DNA from: Periplaneta americana
Taxonomy: Eukaryota > Arthropoda > Insecta > Blattodea > Blattidae
Assembly (NCBI RefSeq): GCF_040183065.1
Contig: NW_027185502.1
Coordinates: 447,501 to 511,500, forward strand
Direction of reading: 5' to 3'
Length of the DNA stretch: 64,000 bases
Numbering within the stretch: position 1 is the first letter of the stretch; the number at the start of each line of letters is the position of its first letter. Positions 1 through 11,756 of the stretch are shown in pieces. A program made the position numbers and the translations under genes. The notes beneath the pieces are model-generated. The model was not told where the DNA came from. It ran no database searches and was given only the letters and a program-made list of their open reading frames with translations.

Positions 1-129
1 ATAAAAAAATGGTGATTTTTGAGTTGTGACTATTTTATTCCAAGGCAACGATTTGTCACCAACAGATGTTTATAATGGTCATTATGAAAATTGTTTATAA
101 TTTACATTATCGTTATTTTAAATGTTATG

Positions 130-133
<4 letters not shown>

Positions 134-178
<45 letters not shown>
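134..178. repeat. (ATT)n microsatellite
   Basis: About 15 uninterrupted ATT triplets. It stands just upstream of the first copy of a duplicated ~0.8 kb segment. A similar ATT tract at 1900-1948 precedes the second copy, so the tract appears to belong to the duplicated unit. Confidence 0.95.
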
Positions 179-198
179 GTTACAGTATTATTTATTTT

Positions 199-428
199 TA
201 TTATGTAGCACTTATGGCTGAATCCAGAAATGCATATAGTGTGTTAGTTGGTAAACCGGAAGGAATAAGACCTTTGGGGAGGCCGAGACGTAGATGGGAT
301 GAATTTGAGGGAGGTGGGATATGATGGTAGAGACTGGATTAATCTTGCTCAGGATAGGGATCGATGGCGGGCTTATGCGAAGGCGGCAATGAACCTCCGG
401 GTTCTTTAAAAGCTATAAGTAAGTAAGG
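199..428 (+). mobile_element. Non-LTR retrotransposon 3' tail (family I)
   Basis: The last ~35 codons of a reverse-transcriptase polyprotein are readable (AESRNAYSVLVG, then GRPRRRWDE), followed after a frame change by words matching RDW-INLAQDRDRW and AAMNLRV. This C-terminal tail is common in cockroach non-LTR elements (recalled, not searched). The piece ends in a short AAGTAAGTAAG repeat, a typical non-LTR 3' end. It is 5'-truncated and frameshifted, hence inactive. Related copies lie at 30046, 45248 and, for other parts of the protein, 5285 and 63222. The second copy of the flanking duplication near 1950 lacks it, so it inserted after that duplication. Confidence 0.75.
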
Positions 429-429
429 T

Positions 430-1225
430 ATTTGTTTATTAATATTGTACTGTTTTAATAGAACATATTCTTGAATATCCTTATAAAATCTTTGAATCGT
501 AATTTTTTCACATTTATCCAATTTTTAACAAATTTCAACTTCTGTTTAATTTTGTATAATAAAAAATACTTGTGTTATTATTACACTTACATAAAAAGTT
601 TAAATTAAAGATATGAACTATCAAATGCACATAACGTTAAACGAACGTTTCACAATAAAGTCAGAACTCTAACTAACGAACGGGTGAATACCACTCTTAA
701 GATTAATTTAAAATCGGCAATGCACAATATTTAACATCTGCACTGTAAAACTGACAAAACAAGCTTTTCAATATGTTTCACAAGAAGTTAGATTTCATAT
801 TGTGTTGGCTTTATTTTATTAGGCTGTAGGTCTCTTTGTAATAAAGATAGCATGATTATAATTCGTATGTGCCGCGGCATCAAACACAGGGATTATATTG
901 AACAAGGGTTAGGAGGGCTATGTCTTATGTCGATGTAGATTTTGTTACTCTGGCAGTGAAAAATTAGACAAATGAAAACGATTATGGATACAAATAATAC
1001 TCAAATCTAAATATGCCATTTTTTAAGTTCAAAGGGGGGGGGGTAAAATCCCGTAACCCCCTCTTACGTACGGCCGTGTTAGGACCTGATGATGCCCGAC
1101 ATAAGTGAAGACGTTAGTTCAAATGATATAAAATTGTATTAAACAGGAGTTATTCACGGAAATAAAAACTTGTAAGTAAGATTATTTAAGTTATCGGAAC
1201 CACAGTGCCATCAAACTATGACTCA
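430..1225 (+). repeat. Direct repeat copy 1 (~0.8 kb, diverged)
   Basis: This AT-rich, non-coding segment aligns along its length with 1965-2720. Shared landmarks in the same order are 'AATAGAACATATTC', 'GAACATTT/GAACTTTT', 'CACAGGGATTATATTGAA', a G-run followed by CCCCCTC, 'GTTAGGACCT' and 'TTATCGGAACCACA'. Many substitutions and small indels separate the copies. It could be the body of an unknown repeat family rather than a local duplication. No coding potential was seen. Confidence 0.8.
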
Positions 1226-1247
1226 TTCATTCATTGTTCTGTCCAAG

Positions 1248-1740
1248 GGCAGATCTTTCACTGCAAACCCAGCTTTCTCCAATCGTTCCTATTTTCTGCC
1301 TTACTCTTAGTCTCCACATATGATCCACATATCTTAATGTCGTCTATCATCTGATATCTTCTTCTGCCCCGAACTCTTCTCCCGTTCACTATTCCTTCCA
1401 GTACATCCTTTAGCAGACAGTTTGTTCTCAGCCAGTGACCCAACCAATTCCTTTTTTTCTTCCTGATCAGTTTCAGTATCATTCTTTCTTCACCCACTCT
1501 TTCCAATATAACTTCATTTCTTATACTGTTTGTCCATTTCACACACTCCATTCTTCTCAATATCCACATTTGAAATGGTTCTATTCACTTCTCTTCACTT
1601 CGTCGTAATGTCCATGTTTCTGCCTCGTACAATGCCATCTCCATGTAAAGAAAGCACTTCACTAGTCTGTTCCTTAGTTATTTTTCCAGGGATCCGCAGA
1701 AGATGCTCCTTTTTCTATTAAAAGCTTCATGAGCCATTAT
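1248..1740 (-). mobile_element. Non-LTR retrotransposon C-terminal tail (family II)
   Basis: On the minus strand a ~100-codon frame reads VKWTNSIRNEVILERVGEER, LKLIRKKKRNWLGHWLR, GRRRYQMIDDIK and KAENRNDWRKLGLQ. This is the basic C-terminal tail of a non-LTR polyprotein. Upstream of it (1570-1740) the RT thumb region is broken by stops and frameshifts. The same family occurs at 11757 (minus), 20195 (plus) and 23252 (plus). It lies between the two copies of the 0.8 kb direct repeat. Confidence 0.75.
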
Positions 1741-1899
1741 TATCCTTCTTTTGACCTCGTGGCAGCAGTTCATGTTACTACTTATAGTAGCCTACACTCC
1801 AAGTATTTGAAGCTGTTCACTTACTGTACTGCCTCATTTAGAATTTGAAAGTTTACCTTTTTTATTTTTCTTCATCGGTATTCTAAATTTTGTGCTTTG

Positions 1900-1911
1900 T
1901 TGTTATTATTA

Positions 1912-1948
<37 letters not shown>
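1900..1948. repeat. (TTA)n microsatellite
   Basis: A TTA tract with one TTG interruption. It precedes the second copy of the duplicated segment, like the tract at 134-178. Confidence 0.93.
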
Positions 1949-1949
<1 letters not shown>

Positions 1950-1964
1950 ATTATGTTGGTATTA

Positions 1965-2722
1965 TTTATCAATACTGTACTATTCTAATAGAACATATTC
2001 ATGAATATCTTTATAAAATCTCTGTAACGTGATTTTTTCATAGTCAATTGTTAACAAATTTTAACTTCTGTTTAATTTTGTATAATAAAAATACTTGTGT
2101 CATTATTATACTTACATAAGAAGTTTATAGTGTATTAAAGATATGAACTGTCAAATGCACAAAATGTTAAACGAACTTTTCATAATAACTAAGGAACGGA
2201 TGAATACCGCTCTGAAAATGATTTTAAAATCGACAATGCACAATATTTAACGTCTGCACTGCAGAACTGTCAAAACAAACTTTTCAGTATGTTCAACGAG
2301 TTAAATTTCATATTGTGTCAGATTCATTTTATTACAAGGTCGGTACTAGGCGGTATAATAAATATAGCATTGTTATAATTCAAATGTGGCGAAGCATCAA
2401 GCACAGGGATTATATTGAAGGAGGGGTAGGAGGACTATACCTTATGTCGATGTAGTTTTTGTTACTCTGACGTGAAAAATTAGAAAGAATACGATTATGG
2501 ATTAAAAATACTCAGATCTAAATATGTCTTTTTTTAGTTTAAAGGGGGTTCGAACCCCCTCCACTCTTTGCGTACGTCTCTGTTAGGACCTAATAATAAT
2601 CACATCAGTGAAAACGTTAGTTCAAATATAAATTTGTATTAAACATAAGTTATGAAGGAAATAAAAACTTGTAAGTAAAATTATTTAAGCTATCGGAACC
2701 ACAAAGTTAATCAAGCTTTGAT
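1965..2722 (+). repeat. Direct repeat copy 2 (~0.8 kb, diverged)
   Basis: This is the second copy of the segment at 430-1225, in the same orientation and about 1.5 kb away. It carries all the landmark words in order but lacks the non-LTR tail that sits between the ATT tract and the segment in copy 1. Confidence 0.8.
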
Positions 2723-3980
2723 TAAAGAGTGTTTATTGGCGTAATGGAAGCGAGAGAATTACAGGATGGTGACTGGGAAGGTAAATTGAATGTAGGAAGA
2801 AAATTTCAATTGTAGTATAACAATCAGGCACAGGGAGCTGATATATCTGTATATATAATTTGAACTGGTAATGGAAATTACGGGAAAACGGCTGAACGGA
2901 TTTTAATAAATGACTCCTCATTTTGAAGCTTGGAACCCAAAGTTTTTCAGAAAAATAGTAGTTTTCAGTGAAATTTCAATTTTCCTACATCATTTTCCTA
3001 TTTTCCAAAATCCGTCTTTCGTCAGTTTTGAGAACTAATTAATTGCATATCAGAATAAAACAAAACACACACTACAACAAACAATAGACTATTACACGGA
3101 GGCCATGACCTACAGGATTGCTGACATAGAGTTCAGATGGCTCAGATTATTTCACATCATAATTCAATATGTCTATCTTCATTTGTGTAATTTTTTGATA
3201 ACCTATAAAAAAATAATTTACAGGTCTGATTCTCTGGTCTGTAGTTTTCTGAGTACAGCTATGTATTGGATATTAAGAACTACAAAACTTAAGAATGTTT
3301 TATGACATTATTACCATTAAAATGAAATATTATTATAGTTAATGCAACACATAATGATATACTGATAATATGAAAGTGAATCCTTTTGGGGCTTTAAGTA
3401 AGTAGACGCAGGGAGAATATTTTATATTAGATCTTCATTTTTATAATTTAAAGAGTAACGGCTATATATGTTACTGAAAACTATAAAACTTATGTAAGGT
3501 AACTATATTGTTCTTAAAAATGAAATACTTTTATAGTTATTAATCAAGTAGTGTGGGTTTTTTCATATACAGTATTCAATGGCTGTGTGGTATAGATATG
3601 TATAATTATGATTCTGATTCTCTAATTTTCCTTGGTAGTAACTGAGTCATGCTTCCTATTTTAGCTGCATCTTTAAACTGCATAAAAATAATTTAATATT
3701 TCTTTGGTTTAATAGATTAGATTTGTGATCGCTGCCAAGCATATTTTGTTGTAGGGAAAATAGAATGCCATTTCACTTCTTGCTACCGTGATGAGTAAGT
3801 TTATATCCCGCAACCAGCAACGACTGAAACACTGACACTGCTAACGATTTACGATGGACAATTTTATTTAGGGCGAATATAAGATTCTACAACTCTGACA
3901 TATCATTCGCCTCATTTTCCGCATCTCAGCAATAGATTCCTCACAACAGCCTATATTACAGAAAATATACGGGATAACAT
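2723..3980. other. AT-rich stretch, nothing assigned
   Basis: I find no coding region, terminal repeats or RNA. Two short stretches (3240-3345 and 3470-3545) share weak similarity around 'AACTACAAAACTTA' and 'AAAATGAAATA', possibly an old internal duplication. Confidence 0.5.
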
Positions 3981-3983
3981 TCA

Positions 3984-4345
3984 TTGTTACACAAATTAAT
4001 CCAGCAGTATTTGGTAGATCAGTATTGTCTGGAGGAAGCGCAAAAATTACAATTCCTAAGAAAAGACCAAAAGGTATTACTTACTGGTAAAATAAGAGGC
4101 CTACAAGATTTTATATTCTCTTGATCACCTCAGCAAGATCTCTTAGTGGGAAAAAGTGATTCTGCCCTCTACATTTCAGGGTAGTTCACGAAACATGCAG
4201 CAGCTATACCAAGATGCTAAGTCTTTTGTTCAAAGCATGACAAACCTTACATTTTCTTAAGTTTCACCTACAATCCGCAATGACCTGAAACAGCTACTTC
4301 ATTACTCCCACATGAAAAACTCGCTGATCGTCCTGACATTGTTAC
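3984..4345 (+). pseudogene. Helitron-like N-terminal (Rep) domain remnant
   Basis: Stitching across two frameshifts and a few stops, the plus strand shows the order typical of the Helitron_like_N domain: HKLIQQYLVDQYCLEEAQKL, a linker ending GKIRGLQDFI, then LPSTFQGSSRNMQQLYQDA, an SFTYNPQ stretch with a stop where the family has Trp, and HEKLADRPDIVTQELE. 'GSSRNMQQxYQDA' and 'TxNPxW' are well-known family landmarks. The HUH catalytic part and the helicase are absent here. A 66-codon open frame at 4312-4512 begins in another frame and is probably spurious beyond the Helitron part. Confidence 0.75.
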
Positions 4346-5044
4346 TCAAGAACTGGAGACGGATAAGTCCAAGAAAAAGTATTTGGTATAAAAAGAAACA
4401 TTCAGAGGGAGAATGTTTCACTATTATGGAAGCAAATAACTTTCAAAATGTCAAGTATTCTTCACTGAAAATAAATCTGAAAAAATTTTATTTGAACGTC
4501 TCACGAACTTAGTTTGCAGCAGCATTTGCTGCACAAGCCACTAGTTTACATTTAAACCCGTGTAATGCTGTTTTACATTGATGTAGTGCAATGACGTGCA
4601 CTCTCGGGTGGAAAATACATTTGTGTCGACATTTCTTACAACTTCGCAACGTGGCGAAGGGTCGACGACTGCACAGGACTGGCTTTATTCCGCTGCAGTG
4701 CTGCAGTCTCGAGTTATCACGGCACTGCTGCTGCTTGCACCACGAATCGATTATTTGTGTAATTGTGCGCCAATGCGATATTAGGATGACACATATCTAT
4801 TCAAAAATCTGTTTTCTATTTATCAGCCTCAACATTAAAATCTTGCGCTATTTTACATGATTTCATGCAGTCAAAATAAAACTGGAGTTTTTGTTCAGAG
4901 GTTCTGCAGTAATACGGAGGTTTGAGGGACACTGGGACTGAGTTTTGATGGTTTTAATGTTTTTGATTAATTTATTTCAAATTCGGCGGGTTTGTTGTGT
5001 CTATACATTTAAATAACAGTACCAAATTTCATCAAGTTTTATTC

Positions 5045-5268
5045 ATTAGTTACTAAGGTTGCTATGCATAGAAATTTCGCTAGCCCGCGCTACGAACGTG
5101 CTAAACTAGCCCCGGCTGTCGACTGGTTACTTGTACAGGATTCATATCATATCATATCATATCGCTAACACTGGTTTATGAATACGAAAAACGTTAGTTC
5201 GCTGATCATACACCGGAAGTCCGCGCTAAGAATGTCTATGAATATGGCCCATAGACATTAATTTTCAT
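5045..5268 (+). mobile_element. Short TIR element (MITE), copy 1
   Basis: The segment begins near 'GCATAGAAATTTCGCTAG' and ends 'AATGTCTATGAATA'. Its inner words (CGCGCTACGA, GCTAGCCCCGGCT-like, four ATATC units, GCTAACACTGGTTTATGAAT) reappear in reverse complement at 25086-25252. The ends are mutually inverted (TTCATAGACATT-like), as expected for a small non-autonomous DNA transposon. The superfamily is not determined. Confidence 0.6.
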
Positions 5269-5284
5269 TTATTTTAATAATATT

Positions 5285-6165
5285 AAATTAATATTAAATA
5301 TGACTCGGTTAAGAGAGAAGTTTTATATGATATTCTTATTGAATTTGGTATTCCCAAGAAACTAGTTCGATTAATTAAAATGTGCCTCAGTGAAACTTAC
5401 GGCAGAGTCCGTATAGGCCAGCTTCTGTCCAATGCTTTTCCAATTCACTGCGGGCTAAAGCACTGTCACCTTTACTTTTTAACTTCGCTCTAGAATATGC
5501 CATTAGAAAAGCTCAGGATAACAGAGAGGGTTTGGAATTGAACGGGATACATCAGTTTCTTGTCTATGCGGATGACGTGAATATGTTAGGATAAAATCCA
5601 GAAACTATTAGGGAAAACACGGAAATTTTACTTGAGAAAGTAAAGAGATAGGTTTGGAAGTAACTCCAGAAAAAAAAAGTATATGATTATGTACGAAATG
5701 GATATATAAAAATTGGAGGTGGAAAAATTCAAATATCTTGGAGCAACATTAACAAATATAAATGATACTCGGTAGGAAATTAAAACTCTGAATAAATATG
5801 GGAAATGCCTGTTATTATTCGGTTGAAAAGCTTTTGTCATCTAGTCTGCTGTCAAAAAATCAGAAAGTTAGAATTTATAAAAGTTATATTGCCGGTTGTT
5901 CTGTATGGTTGTGAAACTTGGACTCTCACTTTGAGAGAGGAATAGAGATTAAGGATGTTTGAGAACAAGGTTCTTAGGAAAATATTTGGGGCAAAAAAGG
6001 AATGAAGTTATAGGAAAATGGAGAAAGTTACACAACACAGAACTGCACGCATTGTATTCTTCACCTGACGATGGCAGACAGAAAATAGTCTTCAGATGGT
6101 CTGCAGCATTTTTCAGAGAACAAAAAACATTTTCCAATAATCTAAAACACTTATATCAGGGTTTA
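5285..6165 (+). pseudogene. Non-LTR reverse transcriptase remnant (family I)
   Basis: A broken RT domain. Readable blocks are [51 protein letters not shown], then the catalytic box [10 protein letters not shown] at about 5565-5592. Further on come GLEV and a thumb region, VLYGCETWTL-like and LREEQRLRMFENKVLRKIFG (the last near 5930-5990). The QGD motif before ALSP is deleted, and several stops and frameshifts interrupt the frame. It is the upstream part of the same polyprotein whose tail is seen at 199, 30046 and 45248. It is not functional. Confidence 0.8.
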
Positions 6166-6528
6166 AACCTAAAGATTTAGGATCAATAAGGCTATGTTGC
6201 CTCAATTCATTGAAAGTATTTTGTAATTTGACATCATGCAAATACCGATAAGTGTGAAACTAAGATGAAATATTTATCTTGTTTTAATATTCATGTATTT
6301 CTTTTAATATAGGGTAATTTAGGATAATTCTTTGATAATGTCGGTTTACAAGCAAAACAATTTAAGTAAAAAGATAGATAATTTGTAGGAACAAAAGCCG
6401 CCCTAAATAAGGGTTCGATAGATTGGCCTACTAATCAATTCATAAAGAATAATAAGTAAACAAAACAATTTTGTGACACTTGGAAAGAAAAAGAAAAAAC
6501 ATTAAGATAAGAAAACGTAGGAAATCAT

Positions 6529-7260
6529 TTACAATAAAAATGTTGTTGGGTACAAACGATTACTAATTATAGCTAAGGATGATTTTAACACGTGAGATCC
6601 TATGGCATCAATCGTTGCTTCAGAAATTTTATATTGTTTAAGTTGATTTAAAGTTTCACGTGGGATCGTGCCACGGGCACCGAACATGAGCCCAAAAACT
6701 GTCCAATGTGTGATGTGGTATTGTGCTCCAAAATGCTGACAAGGCTCATATATGACTTGTTTTTCACGACACACCTCTAGTGGCTGTTGCTCATGCATCT
6801 CAAAACGGATTGTGGGATCCAGAATGACACCCTTATCCTTCTGCCGATCAATTATGATGATATCAGCCCGTCTAGTAGAGCCATCAGAAGAAACGCAACC
6901 AACCTCCTCATAAACCTCATAGGAAGCATTCTGACGGATTGAAGCTGCGATGAGAGAACGAACCGTATTATGTCTGTTGATTCGGAGCAATTCTCCATGA
7001 TGGCAGAAACCCAAGACGTGAGGAAGCGTTTCTTGCTCGTCGCATCTTCTGCAATGGGTTGAGTCAAGAGTTCTACCAGGGAGAGTAGGTACAGTTATTG
7101 TATTACAGTTCATCTTAATGGCTTGCGTCCACTGACTGCTCGAAAGTCCCTTTTTGGTTGAGATCCACGAATTACCTTTCTTCCAGTGAGAATAGAAAAC
7201 AACTCCCAAACCTTTACTTTTCAATTTGCTCCATTGATGAAAATAATCTTCACGCAATGC
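6529..7260 (-). pseudogene. R2-like non-LTR C-terminus: zinc knuckle and restriction-like endonuclease
   Basis: A 243-codon frame is open on the minus strand from just after a TAA at 7261-7263 to a TAA at 6529-6531. It has no ATG at its 5' end (first codons GCA TTG), so it is a 5'-truncated fragment and not a gene start. It contains the R2-type CCHC knuckle CRRCDEQETLPHVLGFC (C-x2-C-x7-H-x4-C) followed by RINRHNTV. The endonuclease-like stretch RRADIIIID ... VILDPTIRFE has acidic residues placed as in the PD-(D/E)XK fold of R2/R4-type elements. The rest is family-typical (YHITHWTVFGLMFGARGT). No frameshift is present, which is notable beside its decayed neighbours and suggests a young truncated insertion. 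Confidence 0.8.
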
Positions 7261-7263
7261 TTA

Positions 7264-7998
7264 ATTAATTTTGAGAAACGGCATTTGTATGTTCTTGGAA
7301 AAACTGAATCCTCAAAGTATTATTTTTAGTAAGTTGTTCTCTTTATGTGTATATGATTGTTCAATTCTAAGTTTATACACATAGACTGCATTGTGCACAT
7401 TATATACGTCTTTTTCTCAGAAGTTATATTTTTGACTTAATGTGTTTTGCTTCTAAACCGACGATATAAAGGAAACGAATGAGGAAGGTTGTTCTTTCAC
7501 ACATTGTTAATATGATTTTGTAACCCAGTTATGTCAGATTGCATTACTTTCTTACAATATCGGATTGGCACTGCTCCAACCCCACATAATATGAGATTTG
7601 CAATATCTGCATTGAATTGCCCTCTTCCAAGACAATTACTTGATTAAATTACTTTAACGCGTCAACCTATAACCCTAGTACATAGCCTAACACTGCACTC
7701 TCGGGCTAGCGTCACTTACCCACGGACAGACACTGCCCTAGCGTGCAATTCACTCTACCCATTTCAGCGAGTGCTGACGACCACTGGCCTAACAGAATTG
7801 GAAAGCCTATACTGTTTGTGCAGCAACATTTAATGGCATCCCTTTGGTGATGCGGTTGTTTGTAAATTTAACTGCATTATTTCTCGATATAAGTACTGAA
7901 TTTTATGATCTTCGAAAATATTCTCGTATGTTCCACAGTTGTAGTTTGAGTGTTCTGGTTTGAAAACCTCTCGTTTTTTGAAAATTTCAATATTAGTC
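7264..7998. other. Unassigned AT-rich stretch
   Basis: No coding signal is seen. A GC-richer portion (7655-7800) has no recognised counterpart in the window apart from the word 'GCACTCTCGGG', which also occurs at 4597. Confidence 0.4.

Positions 7999-8046
<48 letters not shown>
7999..8046. repeat. (TTA)n microsatellite
   Basis: Around 15 TTA/ATT triplets in a row. Confidence 0.95.
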
Positions 8047-8047
<1 letters not shown>

Positions 8048-8087
8048 TATATACTGTATTTTAATTGGCTAACGGGTGTTGACCAGC

Positions 8088-8205
8088 ACATAAATATAAA
8101 TAAATAAATAAATACATAAATAAGTAAGTAAATAAGTAAAGAAATAAGTAAATAAAACAGACGAACAAACGAACCAAGGAACCAACGAACGAGCGAGAGA
8201 GCAAG
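8088..8205. repeat. Tetranucleotide tract (AAAT/AAGT)n grading into (AACG)n
   Basis: Units of AAAT, AAGT, AACA, AACC and AACG follow one another (for example AAATAAATAAATAC, then GAACAAACGAACC, then GAACGAGCGAGAGAGC). Progressive change of unit along the tract suggests replication slippage with point mutation. Overlapping open frames on the minus strand are low-complexity artefacts. Confidence 0.85.
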
Positions 8206-8276
8206 CATTGAGAATATTCCTCACTACAGAGGTTCTTCTCCTGCCAGAACTGTATGACATTACAGCCACACAAGCT

Positions 8277-8510
8277 TCACTCTTTTTTTCCATTTATTAA
8301 CTGCCGCCATCGATCTCTATCTATAGCATCATCCTCTGTGATCTCAATATTCCTCATAGGTTGCTGCATATTCTGTTTCCAGTAAGTCTGTGATCGTTGT
8401 CTTCTTCTTCCCTCCAACTTCCATTCATATAACATCTTAGGAGTACATGTCTCATCCATTCTGCTTAAATGTCCATACCTATCACTTAAATCGTCCTCTT
8501 TCAATTCAGC
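8277..8510 (-). mobile_element. Non-LTR C-terminal tail (family VI) fused to the minisatellite
   Basis: The minus strand reads YGHLSRMDETCTPKMLYEW, GRRRQRSQTYWKQNM and EDDAIDRDRWRQLI, the standard non-LTR tail order (GH-x-RM-D, GRRR, then D-x-DRWR). The open frame runs upstream straight into minisatellite units (KKREIVEIAIRCIRKK), so the array junction lies inside or directly beside retroelement sequence near 8510. The element is truncated at this junction. Confidence 0.65.
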
Positions 8511-11500
8511 GATTTCAACGATGTCTATTTTTTTTCGTATACAGCGTATAGCGATTTCAACGATTTCTCTCTTTTTCGTATTCAACGTACAACGATTTCA
8601 ATGATTTCTCTTTTTTTTGTTTTCGGCGTACAGCGAATTTAACGGTTTTTTTTCAGTGTACAGCGATTTCAATGATTTCTTTCGTATTCAGCCTACAGAT
8701 ATTTCAACGATTTTCTTTCATATTCAGTGGATAGCCATTTCAACCATTTCTTTTTTTCGTATTCAAAGCACAGCGATTAAAACGATTTCTCTTTTTTTCG
8801 TATTCAGCCTACAGCGATTTCAACGATTTCTCTTTTTTTCGTATTCAGCATACAGTGATTTCAACGACTTTTTTTCATATTCAGCGTAACACATTTCAAC
8901 GATTTTTTTCGTATACAGCGTACAGCGATTTCTCTTTTTTCCGTATTCTGCGTACAGCGATGTCAACGATTTCTCTTTTTTCGTATTCAGCGTAGAGCGA
9001 TTTCAACAACGATTTCTCTTTTTTTCTTATTCAACGTATAGCTCCTTCAACGATTTCTCTTTTTTTCCTATTCAACGTACTCTATTTCAACCATTTTTTT
9101 CCTATTCAGCGTGCAGCGATTTCAATGAATTCTCCTTTTTTCGTATTCAGCGTACAGCGATTTCAATGGTATCTTCCTTCTCGTATTCAGCGTACAGCGA
9201 TTTCTACGGTGTTTTTTTTTGTTTTGGTATTCAGCGAACAGCTATTTCAAAGATTTCTCTTTTTTTCGTATTCAGCCTACCGCTATTTCAACTATTTTTT
9301 TTCGTATTCATTGTACAGCGATTTCTCTTTTTTTCGTACTCAACGTACAGCTATTTCAACGATTTCTCATGTTTTTCGTATTCAACGTACAGCAATTTCA
9401 ACCTTTTTTTCCTATTCAGCGTGCAGCGATTTCAATGAATTCTCTTTTTTCGTATTCAGCATACAGGGATTTCAACGATTCCTCTTTCTTTCGTATTCAA
9501 CGTACAGCTATTTCAACCATATTTTTTGTATTCAGGGTACAGCAATTTCAAGGATTACTTTTTTCCGCATTCAACGTAAAGCGTGTTCAACTCTTTCTAT
9601 TATTTTTCGTATTCAGCGTACAGCAATTTCAACGATTTCTCTTTTTTTGTATTCAGCGTACAGCGATTTCCACGATTTTTTTTTCGTATTCAGCGTACAA
9701 CTATTTCAATGTTTTTTTTCGTATTCATCGTACAGCTATTTCTATTAATTTTTCTCCTATTCAGCGCACAGCGATTTCAACGATTTTTTAGTATTCAGCG
9801 TACTGCGATTTCAACGATTTTTTTCGTATTCAGCGTACAGCGATTTCAACAATTTTTTTCGTATTTAGCATACAGCAATTTCAACGATTGTCTTTCATAT
9901 TCAGCGTACACCTATTTCAACGATTTGTCTTTTTTTCTTATTTAGCGTACAGCGATTTCAACGATTTCTCTTTTTTTCATATTCAGCGTACAGAGATTTC
10001 AAAGATTTCATTTTTTTCGTATTCAGCGTACAGCGATTTCAACGATCTCTTTTTTCGCATTCAGGGTACAGCGATTTCAACTATTTGTCTTTTTTTCGTA
10101 TTCAGTGTACAGCGATTTCAACGATTTCTCTATTTTTCGTATTCAACGTGCAGCGATTGCAACGATTTCTCTTTTTTTCGTATTCGACGTAGAGCGATTT
10201 CAACGATTTCTCTTTTTTCATGTTCACCGCACAGCGATTTCAACGATTTCCCTTTTTTATGATCACCGCACAGCGATTTGAACGATTTCTCGTTTTTTCG
10301 TATGCAACGTACGGCGATTTCATCGAATTCTCTTACATGTTCACCGCACAGCGATTTCAACGATCCTTTTTTTTTCTTAATCAACGTACAGCGATTTCAA
10401 CGATTTCTCTTTTTTCATGTTCAACGGACAGCGATTTGAACGAATTCTCCTTTTTCCGTATTCAGCGTACAGCGATTTCAACGAATTCTCTTTTTTTCGT
10501 ATTCAGCGTACAGCGATTTCAAAGATTTCTCTTTTTTTCGTATTCAACCTTCGGCGATTTCAGCGATTTCTTTTTTTTCGTGTTCAGCGCACAGCGAATT
10601 CAACGATTTCTATTTTTTTTGTATTCAGCGTACAGCGATTTCAACGATTGCTTTATTTTTCGTATTCAGCGTACAACGATTTCAACGATTTCTCTCTTTT
10701 TCCTATTCAACGTACAGCGATTTCATCGATGTCTATTTTTTTCATATTCTACGTACAGCGATTTTAACGATTTCTCTTTTTACGTGTTAAGATCTCAGCG
10801 ATTACGAAGATTTCTCTTTTTTTTCGTATTCAGCGAACAGCGATTTCAACGATTTCTCTTTTTTTCGTATTCAGCGTTCAGCGATTTCAACAATTTCTCC
10901 TTTTTCCGTATTCAACGTACAGCGATTTCAACGACTTCTCTTTTTTCGTGTTCAGCGCACAGGACTTAAAAGGTTTCTCTTCTTTTTCGTATTCAGCGTA
11001 CAGAGATTTCAACGATTCCTCTTTGTTTTCGTATTCAGCGTATAGCGATTTCAACGATTTCTCTTTTTTCATATTCAACGTACAGCGAGTTTAACGATTT
11101 CTCTTTTTTTCGTATTGAGCGTACAGCGATTTCAACGTTATTTTCGTATTCAGCGTACAGCGATTTCAAAGATTTTTTTTCGTAGTCAGCGTACAGCTAT
11201 TTCAACGATTTTCTTTCATGTTTAGCGTATAGCCATTTCAACAATTTCTCTTTTTTTCGTATTCATACTACAGCGATTAAAACGATTTCTCTTTTTTCCG
11301 TATTCAGCTTACAGCGATTTCAACGATATTCTTTTCGTATTCAGCGTACAGCTATTTCAACGGTTTTCTTTCGTTTTCAGCGTACAGCGATTTCAACGGT
11401 TTTTTTTTTCGTTTTGGTCCTACAGGGATTTTTACGATTTCACTTTTTTTTCGTATTCAGCGTACAGCGATTTTAACGATTTCTCTTTTTTACGTATTCA

Positions 11501-11740
11501 ACGTACAGCGATTTCAACGATTTCTCTCTTGTTGGTATTCAGCTTACAGCGATTTCAACGGTTTTTCTCTTTTTCGTATTCAGCGTACAGCTATTTCAAC
11601 AATTTTTTTCTCATTCAGCGTACAGCGATTTCAACGTTTTTTTTTTATTCAGCGTACAGTGATTTCAACGGTTTTTTTCGTATTCACCGTACAGACAATC
11701 CTACAATTTTTTCCCTATCATCGTTGTGCAATTTCAAATA
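8503..11740 (+). repeat. ~41 bp minisatellite, block 1
   Basis: A head-to-tail array of about 80 units. The consensus unit is GATTTCAACGATTTCTC, a run of 5-8 T, then CGTATTCAGCGTACAGC (about 41 bp). Shorter variants lack the TTTCTC portion (about 35 bp). Variant words such as CATGTTCACCGCACAGC, TATGATCACCGCACAGC and GATTAAAACGATTTC mark particular units and recur at larger spacing. All units face the same way, so the plus strand is strongly pyrimidine-rich. The unit lacks stop codons in most phases, so long open frames (for example 9125-9748 and 10220-10969) cross it. They encode a repeating 41-residue Phe/Ser/Arg pattern and are not believable genes. Confidence 0.95.
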
Positions 11741-11756
11741 TTTTATTTCGTTCGGT

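Noticed and set aside
8061-8293. Membrane-protein-like frames rich in Leu/Tyr/Phe
   Set aside because: They are translations of the AAAT/AAGT tetranucleotide tract.
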